Assembly: GCF_001425165.1 (NCBI RefSeq)
Contig: NZ_LMDU01000014.1
Span: forward strand, 503,056 to 567,055
DNA from: Pelomonas sp. Root405
Lineage (GTDB): Bacteria; Pseudomonadota; Gammaproteobacteria; Burkholderiales; Burkholderiaceae_C
Reading direction: 5' to 3'
DNA: 64,000 bases
Under the pieces are notes generated by a model. The model searched no databases, had not been told where the DNA came from, and worked only from the letters and a program-made list of their open reading frames with translations. Shown here piece after piece: positions 37,003 to 44,578 of the stretch (position 1 is the first letter of the stretch; each line of letters begins with the position of its first letter). The position numbers were made by a program, and so were the translations under genes.

Positions 37003-37541
37003 GCCGGCAAGTCGAAGAGCAGGCAGGTCGTCGAGGCATGCGCGTAGAGCTTGCCGTCATGGCCGACGAGGTTGGCCTCGGCCGTGGTCACCTGCCGCCC
37101 GCGGTGCACGACGCGACCGACGGCGCGCACCAGGGGCACCTTGTCGTTCAACGCCCGCACCAGGTTGACCTTGAACTCCAGCGTCGTGTAGCCGCGGCCG
37201 ACGGGCAACGTCGTGTGCACCGCGCAGCCCAGCGCCGAGTCAAGCAGCGTCGCAAACCAGCCGCCGTGCACGCTGCCCAGCGGGTTGTAATGCTTGAACT
37301 GCGGCCGGCCCTGGAAGATGGCCTCGCCGTCGGCCACCGAGACCAGCACAAAGTCCATCGTCTGGCTGATCGGCGCCGCCGGGCCCTCACCGTCGATCAG
37401 CGCCTGCATCTGCTGCAGGCCGGTCTTGCCGGCCATCAGCGCGCGCGGCGCCACGCCTGGCTCGGGTCGCGTGACGGCGCGCAGCGCGGCTTCGTCGGCT
37501 TGCCATTGCGCGAGGACGTCTTCGGGGGCGGTCGGATTCAT
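36999..37541 (-). CDS. PaaI-family hot-dog thioesterase
   Basis: This 180-residue single hot-dog domain has the PaaI-type signature HYNPLGSVHGGWFATLLDSALGCAVHT (about 93-118) and the following strand GRGYTTLEFKVNLVRAL. The Asn and His-Gly-Gly segment is the catalytic region. The substrate is not fixed; the family includes phenylacetyl-CoA and other aryl/acyl-CoA thioesterases. The ATG at 37541 (MNPTAPEDVLAQW) was chosen because similarity begins there; the open frame runs much further upstream without homology. Confidence 0.85.
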   Translation of the reverse strand: MNPTAPEDVLAQWQADEAALRAVTRPEPGVAPRALMAGKTGLQQMQALIDGEGPAAPISQTMDFVLVSVADGEAIFQGRPQFKHYNPLGSVHGGWFATLLDSALGCAVHTTLPVGRGYTTLEFKVNLVRALNDKVPLVRAVGRVVHRGRQVTTAEANLVGHDGKLYAHASTTCLLFDLPA

Positions 37542-37608
37542 GGTGGTGGCGGCAGTGGAAGAGCCACCGATTCTGCGCAAGCGCGCCGAGGCGCGCTGTC
37601 GCCGAGGT

Positions 37609-38025
37609 TCAGGCCGCCAGGCGTTCGGCTGGCGCGCCGCTGCGGCGCGAAGGCTCGCCCAGGCGCAGCTGGTCCAGGACCGGGCCCTGCCAGGGCAGCA
37701 GATAGACCAGCGTGGCCAGCGTGGCGCGGCGGCGGGACGACAGCAAGGGCCGGTTGTGGTCGTCCAGCAGCAGCACGTTGGAACGCACGTTGAGGGGATC
37801 GACCTGCACCACGGTGCCTTCGCCCACTTCAACCCAGTCCCACTCGACCCAGGCGCGCGCATCGGCATAGCAGCGCTCCCAACGCGTCGTGCCGGCGGTC
37901 GGGCGCTCGCTGCTGCGGTTGCGGTGCACGCTGGTCTGGGCGTGACGGACATCCTGGGCGGCGCTGGACAAGGCAGCAACGGGCCAGCAGACGCTGCCCT
38001 CGGGCAGCTTGATCAAGGTCGGCAT
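37609..38025 (-). CDS. Hypothetical protein (138 aa), no recognised domain
   Basis: I do not recognise this protein. The ATG at 38025 (MPTLIKLPEGSVC) has GAGG 8 nt upstream, and codon use looks like a real gene. Visible features are a tryptophan- and acid-rich centre (ARAWVEWDWVEVGEGT), a likely beta-rich stretch TVVQVDPLNVRSNVLLLDDHNRP, and no signal peptide or membrane helix. It is divergent from the LuxR-family gene (about 90 bp between starts), so it could be a target of that regulator, but nothing in the sequence proves it. Confidence 0.6.
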   Translation of the reverse strand: MPTLIKLPEGSVCWPVAALSSAAQDVRHAQTSVHRNRSSERPTAGTTRWERCYADARAWVEWDWVEVGEGTVVQVDPLNVRSNVLLLDDHNRPLLSSRRRATLATLVYLLPWQGPVLDQLRLGEPSRRSGAPAERLAA

Positions 38026-38112
38026 GAACATTACCTCTAGGTCGTGGGATTCAAACGTGGAGGCAGTCTCTGTTCACGGTCGAGGAGGAACAAGCTGGCA
38101 GACTTGGCAGGT

Positions 38113-38841
38113 ATGGGTAAGCCCGAAATGAACTATCAGCAGCTGATCGACGTCGGCTTGAGCGAGGACTTTGCGAGCTTCGAGCGCCGGCTTGTGGCGA
38201 CGGCGGATGCGATGGGGTTCCCCATCATTTCGGGCGTGCTGATGCGCGGTGTGCTCCAGGACACAAACGTACAAATCACCTCGTTGGGCAATACACCAGA
38301 GGGGTACCTCGAAGTCGCCAAGGATCTCGGAGAGGCTCGTCGTGATCCGGTGATGACGAAGCTCATGACGCAGGCGGTGCCTGTCGTGTACGACCAGCGG
38401 ACCTATTCATCCGCAGGGGCTGGAGAAATCTGGGAAGCGCAGGCACCGTTTGGCTACAAGACAGGCATCGCGGTCAAGCTGCATCTCCCAGGAGACAAGC
38501 ACTTTCTGCTTGGCGTGGACCGCGAAGAAGCGCTACCTGAGTCCGGCATGCAGCTCATGCAAATGGTGGCAGGGCTTCAACTGCTCGCGGCCCATGCGTT
38601 GACAGCTGCGGACCGGTTGTTGAGCCCGAAGTTAAACAAGGGCGATTTGCCGAAGTTGACCAAGCGAGAACTCGATGTCTTGAGTTGGACTGCCCAAGGA
38701 AAGACTGCCTGGGAAGTCAGCGTCATCTTGGGCATGAGTGAAAAGACAGTGAACTTCCATCTTGGCAATGCCATGCGCAAATTGGACGTGACGTCCAAGC
38801 ACCAAGCCGTGCTCAAGTGCGTTGCCTTCGGACTGCTTTGA
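38113..38841 (+). CDS. LuxR-family quorum-sensing-type transcriptional regulator (LuxR solo)
   Basis: This regulator, 242 residues from the ATG at 38113, has an N-terminal autoinducer-binding domain (EGYLEVAKDLGEARRDPVM ... EIWEAQAPFGYKTGIAVKLHLPG) and a C-terminal GerE/LuxR helix-turn-helix (LTKRELDVLSWTAQGKTAWEV, then GMSEKTVNFHLGNAMRKLDV). Aligned by eye to TraR, Asp70 is kept, but the Trp57, Tyr61 and Trp85 positions read Tyr, Ala and Tyr, so the ligand may not be a standard acyl-homoserine lactone. No LuxI lies nearby. The exact start is uncertain (a GTG at 38044 and the ATG at 38128 are also possible). Base composition is somewhat lower in GC than the flanks. Confidence 0.85.
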   Translation: MGKPEMNYQQLIDVGLSEDFASFERRLVATADAMGFPIISGVLMRGVLQDTNVQITSLGNTPEGYLEVAKDLGEARRDPVMTKLMTQAVPVVYDQRTYSSAGAGEIWEAQAPFGYKTGIAVKLHLPGDKHFLLGVDREEALPESGMQLMQMVAGLQLLAAHALTAADRLLSPKLNKGDLPKLTKRELDVLSWTAQGKTAWEVSVILGMSEKTVNFHLGNAMRKLDVTSKHQAVLKCVAFGLL

Positions 38842-38860
38842 TGCGCTTGGCGTGAGCGCA

Positions 38861-38880
38861 ACCTAGCAGACTTGCTAGGT
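38861..38880 (+). promoter_or_regulatory. Perfect lux box downstream of the luxR gene
   Basis: ACCTAGCAGACTTGCTAGGT is a perfect 8-bp inverted repeat with a 4-bp spacer, and it fits the CT-N12-AG core of lux boxes. It starts 19 bp after the luxR stop and lies 70 bp before the 18-codon ORF. In LuxR-LuxI pairs this position would hold the luxI promoter; here the following genes are the short ORF and the alpha-CTD-like gene. DNA binding by this LuxR is inferred. Confidence 0.75.
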
Positions 38881-38950
38881 TTCTAGGGGGGTGAAAACAG
38901 GGACAGTTCGGTCAAGCGAATTCCAGCCCCGTCACTCACCAGGAGCCCCC

Positions 38951-39007
38951 ATGAAAGTCATCGACCTGATCTGCGAAATCCTCGGCCTGCCTAAGCTTGG
39001 TGGCTGA
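38951..39007 (+). CDS. 18-codon ORF (MKVIDLICEILGLPKLGG) behind the lux box
   Basis: A strong Shine-Dalgarno AGGAG sits 5 nt before an ATG that opens an 18-codon frame ending in TGA at 39005. The peptide is hydrophobic with charged residues at one face (MKVIDLICEILGLPKLGG) and holds one Cys and a Gly-Gly end. It is the first ORF after the lux box and ends 17 nt before the alpha-CTD-like gene. It may be a short functional peptide, a leader regulating the next gene, or a chance ORF. The Shine-Dalgarno and the placement argue it is translated. Confidence 0.5.
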   Translation: MKVIDLICEILGLPKLGG

Positions 39008-39024
39008 TCGGCGAGACAGCATCA

Positions 39025-39402
39025 TTGGCCGACAAGCATGCGGTAGTGGACGGCGCCGGTGACCAGCTCCAGACAACGAGCTCCGCACCGACGGTCCGTT
39101 CCCCAGATCCGCTGCACCCGGTCCCGATCTCCTCATCCGTCCCTGGCACCGTGTCCATCTCCGCCAAAACCTATGCCCGGTTGCTGAGCCTCGCCGACCA
39201 GGCGCCGCTCGAATGCCTGCCGCTCACGTCGCGGACCCTGGCGTGCGCCAAGACGCTGGGCTACAACCAGATCGGGCAGATCCGCAGCACGCCCAACAGC
39301 CGGCTCTTCGCCGATCTTGGCGAGGACCGCGCCGAGGAGCTTCAGCGTGCGCTCTATGACTTCGGCATGCGACCCTCGCAGCTGGGCGATCTGAGCGCCT
39401 GA
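39025..39402 (+). CDS. Alpha-CTD-like small protein (125 aa), possible lux-regulated gene
   Basis: No close family is recognised, but residues about 65-115 resemble the C-terminal domain of RNA polymerase alpha: LECLPLTSRTLACAKTLGY, then QIGQIR ... LFADLGEDRAEELQRALYDFGM. This aligns with the [20 protein letters not shown] / LGKKSLTEIKDVLASRGLS pattern. The DNA-contacting Arg265 position is Arg, but the Asn268 and Lys298/Ser299 equivalents are changed. The N-terminal 60 residues are Ser/Pro-rich and probably unstructured. It has a TTG start (39025) or a GTG at 39046. It ends just before a terminator, as expected for the last gene of the lux-box transcript. Confidence 0.6.
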   Translation: MADKHAVVDGAGDQLQTTSSAPTVRSPDPLHPVPISSSVPGTVSISAKTYARLLSLADQAPLECLPLTSRTLACAKTLGYNQIGQIRSTPNSRLFADLGEDRAEELQRALYDFGMRPSQLGDLSA

Positions 39403-39427
39403 CGCGCCAGCAACGTTCAACTCCTTA

Positions 39428-39463
39428 GAGCCCGGCAGCCTCACGGTTCCGGGCTTCTTTTTG
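39428..39463 (+). terminator. Intrinsic terminator after the alpha-CTD-like gene
   Basis: GAGCCCGG and CCGGGCTTC form a stem with an about 14-nt loop, followed by CTTTTT. It closes the transcript that would start at the lux box at 38861. The next gene (CAT-like, 39478) starts 15 bp later and should have its own promoter. Confidence 0.75.
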
Positions 39464-39477
39464 CCTGTCGTGCGAGC

Positions 39478-40128
39478 ATGCGCAACATGCAAGACCGCGA
39501 CATCCCCCTGGACACCTGGCCGCGCCGCGCGGCCCTCGAACATTTCCGCCGCATGGCCCAGCCGGCGTTCAGCGTCACCGTGCCTGTCGACGTGACCGGC
39601 CTGCGCGAGCGCGCCGCAAGGCATGGCGCCACGCCGTGGCTGGCCTACCACCACGCCGCGCTGGAGGCTGCCAACGGCATCGACGGCATGCACCAGACGC
39701 TGACCGCAGATGGCGTGCGCGAATTCGCCGTCATCCACGCCAGCACGACGGTGCTGCGCGATGACGGCAGCTTCGGCTTCCTGACCTTACCGCGCGAACC
39801 CTCGCTCGCGGCTTTTGCCGCCCGGGCCAAACCCGGCATTGAGCGCGTGCGCCGCGCCAGCGGCGATCTTTTTGCCGCCGACGATTCCGGTGACGTGCGC
39901 GAGGAGACCCTGGTGCACATGACCGCGCTGCCCTGGCTGGCCTTCACTGCCTTCACCCACGCCCGCGGCCAGGGCGACGACCGGCCCAAGGTGGCCTTCG
40001 GCCGCTTCAACGAAGTGAACGGCAGGCTCCTGATGCCGGTGGCCGTGGACGTTCACCACGCGCTTTGCGACGGCTCGCACATGGGCCGCTTCTTCGAGCG
40101 GCTGCAGGCGAACCTGGACGCGATCTAG
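39478..40128 (+). CDS. Chloramphenicol acetyltransferase-like acyltransferase
   Basis: This 216-residue protein has the CAT-type catalytic motif VDVHHALCDGSHMGRFFERL (H-H-x-x-x-D-G) near the C-terminus, and the CAT-like TPWLAYHHAALEA and NEVNGRLLMPVAV strands. CAT enzymes acetylate chloramphenicol; the natural substrate of chromosomal homologues like this one is often unknown, and no resistance island is seen. An ATG three codons in (39487) is an alternative start. Confidence 0.82.
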   Translation: MRNMQDRDIPLDTWPRRAALEHFRRMAQPAFSVTVPVDVTGLRERAARHGATPWLAYHHAALEAANGIDGMHQTLTADGVREFAVIHASTTVLRDDGSFGFLTLPREPSLAAFAARAKPGIERVRRASGDLFAADDSGDVREETLVHMTALPWLAFTAFTHARGQGDDRPKVAFGRFNEVNGRLLMPVAVDVHHALCDGSHMGRFFERLQANLDAI

Positions 40129-41033
40129 CGGTAGTCAGCCACGTCGACGTCGCCCGCCTCGCTGTCCAGCATGTGGCGCCAGGCATCCGGCTGGCTGCCG
40201 TCGAGGTCGGTGAAGCCGTAGACACGCGCCAGTTGGCCGCTCGACAGCGACTGGCCGTTCCAGCGCGCGACGTCGGGGTCGGCGGCGAGCGCGACGACGG
40301 CCCGGCCGACGAAGGCGGGGCTTTCGGCAATGGCGAAGCCGGGCACGCGCTGGATGGCATCGCGCCAGTTGTCCTCGGTCACGTCAAACGCCTCCAGCAT
40401 GGCTTCGGAGCGCAGCCAGCCCGGCGTCAGCGACAGGCCGGTGGCGCCATGCGACTTCAGCTCATGCCCGAGCGCAAAGCCCATGCGCAGCACGGCCGCC
40501 TTGCTCAGGTCGTAGAAAAAGGAGTTGCGGTAGCGGGTGCCGTTGTAGGCCTCGGTGCCGTCGTTGATCTCGACGACGAGTCCGCCGGGCGCCTTCAACA
40601 TCAGCGGAATGGCGCAGTGGCTGGTGATGGCGTGGGTGTCGATGGCCAGACGCAGGCTGTGCAGGCCGAAGTCGAGGTCCGACTCCCAGACCGTCTTGCC
40701 CCATTCGATCCGTGTGGCGCCGAAGATGTCGTTGACCAGGATGTGCAGGGAGCCTTGTTCACTCTCGATGCGGGTGACTAGCTCGCGCACCTCGGCAGGC
40801 ACGAGGTGATCGACACGCACGGCGATGCCTCGGCCGCCGGCGGCATCAACGAGCGCGGCCGTCTCTTCGATGGTCTCGGGCCGGTCCATCTCGGACCGCG
40901 CCGCGACGGTGCTGCGGCCGGTGCAGTACACCGTCGCACCCGCCTCGCCCAGTGCCACGGCGATGCCGCGGCCCGCGCCGCGGGTCGCGCCCGCCACCAG
41001 GGCGACCTTGCCGGCCAATGTCTTGCTGCTCAT
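40125..41033 (-). CDS. SDR-family oxidoreductase
   Basis: This 302-residue short-chain dehydrogenase has the NAD(P) motif GATRGAGRGIA (residues about 15-25), the conserved Asn in NDIFGATR, and the active-site segment YRNSFFYDLSKAAVLRMGFAL carrying a Tyr-x3-Lys (Y-D-L-S-K). The NNAG motif of classical SDRs is replaced by VNDIFG. The substrate is unknown. It is convergent with the CAT-like gene (4-bp overlap) and divergent from the DUF4287 gene. Confidence 0.85.
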   Translation of the reverse strand: MSSKTLAGKVALVAGATRGAGRGIAVALGEAGATVYCTGRSTVAARSEMDRPETIEETAALVDAAGGRGIAVRVDHLVPAEVRELVTRIESEQGSLHILVNDIFGATRIEWGKTVWESDLDFGLHSLRLAIDTHAITSHCAIPLMLKAPGGLVVEINDGTEAYNGTRYRNSFFYDLSKAAVLRMGFALGHELKSHGATGLSLTPGWLRSEAMLEAFDVTEDNWRDAIQRVPGFAIAESPAFVGRAVVALAADPDVARWNGQSLSSGQLARVYGFTDLDGSQPDAWRHMLDSEAGDVDVADYR

Positions 41034-41126
41034 GTCGATCTCCTCAGCGCCTTGGTCGAAACTGGCCGTGTTGAATCGTCGTCAGCAAGAGCCGCCAGGC
41101 GCTCGCCACAACCCAGGATCAGCCAC

Positions 41127-41336
41127 ATGGCAACGCAAGACAAGGTCAAAGGCCCCGCCAGCTACTTCCCCTCCATCGAGCAGAAATACGGCCATCCCAT
41201 TGCCTACTGGGAGCAGCTCATCACCAGCTCGGGTCCGCTCAAGCACATGGAGCTGGTCAACATGCTGAAGACCGAGCATGCGATGGGCCATGGCCATGCC
41301 AATGCGCTGGTCGCCTGGGTTCTGGCCAAGAAGTAG
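41127..41336 (+). CDS. DUF4287 small protein (69 aa)
   Basis: This 69-residue protein is a single DUF4287 domain: PASYFPSIEQKYGHPIAYW, KHMELVNMLKTEHAMGHGHANALVAWVL. Its function is unknown; the domain is common as a small cytoplasmic protein and also fused to DUF5655-type proteins. The ATG follows CAGGATCAGCC. It stands alone between the SDR gene and xthA. Confidence 0.8.
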   Translation: MATQDKVKGPASYFPSIEQKYGHPIAYWEQLITSSGPLKHMELVNMLKTEHAMGHGHANALVAWVLAKK

Positions 41337-41348
41337 CGCCGCGCGCGC

Positions 41349-42119
41349 TTAGCCGTCAATCGTCACGATGACCGGCGCGTGGTCGCTCGGCCGCTCGTTC
41401 TTGCGCGGCAGCTTGTCGATCTCGCAGGCGGTCACGCGGGGCTTCAGCGCTTCGCTGACGAGGATGTGGTCGATGCGCAGCCCCTGGTTCTTGCGGAAGG
41501 CCAGGTTGCGGTAGTCCCACCAGCTCCAGCTCTTGGGCGGCTGCTCGAAGAGGCGGAAGGCGTCGGTCAGGCCCAGGTTGATGAGCTGCTGGAAGTGTTC
41601 CCGCTCCTGTGGCGTGCAGTGGATCTGGCCGGCCCAGCCGATGGGGTCGTAGACGTCGCGGTCTTCCGGCGCGATGTTGAAGTCGCCCATCAGCACCAGC
41701 TCGGGATGCTGCTTCATCTCCTCGATCAGCCAGGTGCGCAGGCCGGTCAGCCAGTTCATCTTGTAGGTGAACTTGTCGCTGTCGGGTGCCTGCCCGTTGG
41801 GAAAGTAGCCGCCGATGACGCGCACGCCGCCCACGGTGCCGGCAATGACGCGTGCCTGTTCGTCGGCAAAGCCGGTGATGTTCTTGACGACGTCATCGGC
41901 CCGCTCGCGGCTGATCAGCGCGACGCCGTTGTAGGTCTTCTGGCCGAACCACTGCACCTGGTAGCCGGCCTCGCCGATCTCCATGGTGGGGAACTTGTCA
42001 TCGGTGAGCTTGGTCTCCTGCAGCACCAGCGCATCGACGGGGTGGGCGGCCAGCCAGTCCAGCACCTGTGGCAGGCGGACGGCGAGGGAGTTGACGTTCC
42101 AGGTGGCGAACTTCTTCAT
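41349..42119 (-). CDS. xthA: Exodeoxyribonuclease III
   Basis: This 256-residue AP endonuclease/3'-5' exonuclease of DNA base-excision repair starts MKKFATWNVNSLAVRLPQVLDWLA. Catalytic and metal residues are in LVLQETKLTDDKFP (Glu34-type), VLMGDFNIAPEDRDVYDP and PSDHAPVIVTI (Asp and His at the C-terminus). Length matches ExoIII (about 260). It lies 18 bp downstream of the flavoprotein gene and may share its transcript. Confidence 0.94.
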   Translation of the reverse strand: MKKFATWNVNSLAVRLPQVLDWLAAHPVDALVLQETKLTDDKFPTMEIGEAGYQVQWFGQKTYNGVALISRERADDVVKNITGFADEQARVIAGTVGGVRVIGGYFPNGQAPDSDKFTYKMNWLTGLRTWLIEEMKQHPELVLMGDFNIAPEDRDVYDPIGWAGQIHCTPQEREHFQQLINLGLTDAFRLFEQPPKSWSWWDYRNLAFRKNQGLRIDHILVSEALKPRVTACEIDKLPRKNERPSDHAPVIVTIDG

Positions 42120-42137
42120 CAGGTCATCCTAGCGTCG

Positions 42138-43559
42138 TCAGCCGCCCACCTCGGCCTCGGTATCGCAGTCCATGCAGTTCTCGATGGGCGGCGCCGGAAG
42201 ATGCAGGTCGCTGTGAAGCTCGCGCAGCGCGGTGCGCAGACCTTCCTCGATGACGGGGTGATAGAAGGGGCAGTCCAGCATCTGCTGCACCGTGTCGCCG
42301 CGCTGCACGCTCCAGGCCAGCAGGTGGCCGAGGTGCTCGGCGGCCGGGCCGATCATCTCGGCGCCCAGCAGCCGGCCGGTGTTGCGCTCGGCATAGACAT
42401 GCAGCGCGCCGCGGTTGACCAGCATCACGCGGCTGCGCCCCTGGTTGGCAAAGCTGACGCGGCCGGTGTCGAAGTGGCGGCCGTCGGCCACCAGCTCCGC
42501 ATGGCTGGCGCCTGCCAACGCGATCTGCGGCTCGCTGAAGACGACGCCCAGCGGCGTGCGGCGCGGCCGATGGTGCACATCGGGCCAGCGCGCCGCGTTG
42601 TCGCCGGCGATGCGGCCGGCGTCCGACGCCTCGTGCAGCAGCGCCCGGTCGTCGGTGGCATCGCCGGCGATGAACACCGGCAGGCCGCCCCACTGGCTGG
42701 TGTGGCGGTTGACGAGCGGTCGGCCCTTGGCATCACGCGGCAGGGCCAGGGCTTCCAGTCCGAGGTCGTCCAGGTTCGGTTCACGGCCGGCGGCACAGAG
42801 CAGGGCGTCGAAGCGCTCGCCGCCGATCAGCACCTGGTCGCCATCCATCACGGGGTCGAGCTGCGTGGCGTTCAGCGACAGCGGCAGCGCCGCAGCAAAG
42901 ATGGTTTGCGCCAGCTTCTGAAGCTCAGGATCGGTCAGTGGGCCGACACGCTCGCCGCGGTTGAACAAGCGCACCCGCACGCCCAGCTTGTGCAGGGCCA
43001 GGGCCAGCTCCAGGCCGATGACGCCGGCGCCGACGACGGCCACCGAGCGCGGCAGGTCGGTCCAGTCGAACACGTCGTCATTGACGATGAGGCTGGCGCC
43101 CAGGCGCTCGCGCCAGCCGGGCGGCACAAAGGGTCGTGAGCCGGTGGCGATGACGACGGCCTTGGCCTCGACGCGCTGGCCGTCCACATCCAGCACACCC
43201 GCGCCGACGAAGCGCGCGCGCCCGAACAGCCGGGTCGCCTCGGGCCAGCCGTGCACCGTTTCCTGCACGAAGCCGACGAAGCGGTCGCGCTCGTCGCGCA
43301 CGCGCTGCATGACGGCGCGGCCGTCGATGCGCGGCGGCTCCGCCTGCACGCCGAAGCGGTGCGCCTCGCGCACGCCCTGAGCGGCCTCGGCCGCGGCGAT
43401 CAGCAGCTTGCTGGGCATGCAGCCGACGCGCGCGCAGGTCGTGCCGTAGTGCGCGGCCTCGATGAGCAGCACACGGTCGGTATGCACGCGTGCGGCGCGG
43501 TAGGCCGCCATGCCGGCGGTGCCGGCGCCGATGATGGCGACGTCGCAGGTGAGATTCAT
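42138..43559 (-). CDS. Dihydrolipoamide dehydrogenase-like flavoprotein disulfide reductase
   Basis: This 473-residue pyridine-nucleotide disulfide oxidoreductase has an FAD motif VAIIGAGTAGMAAYRAA, redox-active cysteines in TTCARVGCMPSK (C-x4-C), an NAD motif VAVVGAGVIGLELALAL and the C-terminal His-Glu pair in YHPVIEEGLRTAL. It looks like a dihydrolipoyl dehydrogenase but stands alone, with no lipoyl-domain or E1/E2 genes. The redox loop ARVG differs from the usual LNVG of E3, so another disulfide substrate is possible. Confidence 0.85.
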   Translation of the reverse strand: MNLTCDVAIIGAGTAGMAAYRAARVHTDRVLLIEAAHYGTTCARVGCMPSKLLIAAAEAAQGVREAHRFGVQAEPPRIDGRAVMQRVRDERDRFVGFVQETVHGWPEATRLFGRARFVGAGVLDVDGQRVEAKAVVIATGSRPFVPPGWRERLGASLIVNDDVFDWTDLPRSVAVVGAGVIGLELALALHKLGVRVRLFNRGERVGPLTDPELQKLAQTIFAAALPLSLNATQLDPVMDGDQVLIGGERFDALLCAAGREPNLDDLGLEALALPRDAKGRPLVNRHTSQWGGLPVFIAGDATDDRALLHEASDAGRIAGDNAARWPDVHHRPRRTPLGVVFSEPQIALAGASHAELVADGRHFDTGRVSFANQGRSRVMLVNRGALHVYAERNTGRLLGAEMIGPAAEHLGHLLAWSVQRGDTVQQMLDCPFYHPVIEEGLRTALRELHSDLHLPAPPIENCMDCDTEAEVGG

Positions 43560-43608
43560 GTTGAGCGGTCCCGGTTGCCTGTTCCGGGGAAGGATAGCGG
43601 CGCCGGCG

Positions 43609-44562
43609 TCAGCGGCCGGCCAGATGGCGCCGTGCCGCTTCCTCGCGCAGGCAGTTGAGCATCAGCTCCGCGCCCGGCGACAGCTGATGGCCGCGTCGGG
43701 TGACGATGCCGTAAGCGTCCATGCGCAGGCCGAAGTCGAAATCCAGCACCGTCAACAGGCCCGTCTCGACATAAGGCTTCACCAGCTCCTCGGGCAGGGC
43801 CGACACCATGTCGGACTGGCTCAACAGGCTGGTGATCACGGGCAGGGACAGGGTCTCGACGGTCTGCTGGGGCTGGTCCAGGCCGGCGGACAGGAAGAGG
43901 GCGGTCAGGCGGTCGCGCAGGATGCTGCCGCCGGGCGGCAGGATCCAGCTCTGGCGGGCCAGCTCGGGCAGGCTGAGGTCGCTGCGGCCGGCCAGCGGAT
44001 GGTCGGCGCGCACGACCAGGCAGTGCGGTTCGTCGGTCAGCGGCTCGAAGCTGAGCTGGGCGGCGGACTCGCTGTCCAGCACGCGGCCGATGACGATGTC
44101 CAGCTCACCGCTTTGCAGGTGCTGGATCAGCAGCTTGCTGGTGTCGACCGAGATGGCAATGTGCACACGCGGCTGGCGCGCCTTCAGCAGCGTGATGGCA
44201 GCCGGCAGCAGCGTGGTCGACGGCGTCAGCACGGCACCGACGGCGACCCGGCCCGACAGGCCGGACAGCAGCTCCATGACCTCCTGGTGGCCCGCGTCCA
44301 GCTCGGCCAGTGCCGCGCCGGCGCGGCGGATCATGACCTCGCCGTACCAGGTGGGTGCCACGCCGCGCGGCAGGCGCTCGAACAGCTTCACGCCCAGGGC
44401 GTGCTCCAGGTCAGCCAGAAGCTTGGAGGCGGCAGGCTGCGTCAGGTTGGCGCCCTGCGCGGCATGCAGGATGGAGCCGTGGCGGCCCAGCTCCACCAGC
44501 AGCACGAGCTGGCGGGTCTTGAGGTGCGAGCGGACGAAGCGGTCGGAGCGCGGGTCGGTCAT
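43609..44562 (-). CDS. LysR-family regulator, GbpR-like (galactose/sugar-binding regulator)
   Basis: This 317-residue LysR regulator has an N-terminal helix-turn-helix (RHGSILHAAQGANLTQPAASKLLADLEHALGVKLFERLPRG) and a substrate-binding domain from about residue 95. It resembles GbpR regulators that control ChvE-type sugar-binding proteins and galactose genes. Placement as the last gene of the galactose operon, 16 bp after the SDR, supports that role. The inducer is probably a sugar or sugar acid; this is inferred. Confidence 0.85.
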   Translation of the reverse strand: MTDPRSDRFVRSHLKTRQLVLLVELGRHGSILHAAQGANLTQPAASKLLADLEHALGVKLFERLPRGVAPTWYGEVMIRRAGAALAELDAGHQEVMELLSGLSGRVAVGAVLTPSTTLLPAAITLLKARQPRVHIAISVDTSKLLIQHLQSGELDIVIGRVLDSESAAQLSFEPLTDEPHCLVVRADHPLAGRSDLSLPELARQSWILPPGGSILRDRLTALFLSAGLDQPQQTVETLSLPVITSLLSQSDMVSALPEELVKPYVETGLLTVLDFDFGLRMDAYGIVTRRGHQLSPGAELMLNCLREEAARRHLAGR

Positions 44563-44578
44563 GCCTGAATGATGCCGC

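Noticed and set aside
38842-39024. A luxI-type synthase after the LuxR gene
   Set aside because: No frame of the right size or with synthase motifs is present on either strand.
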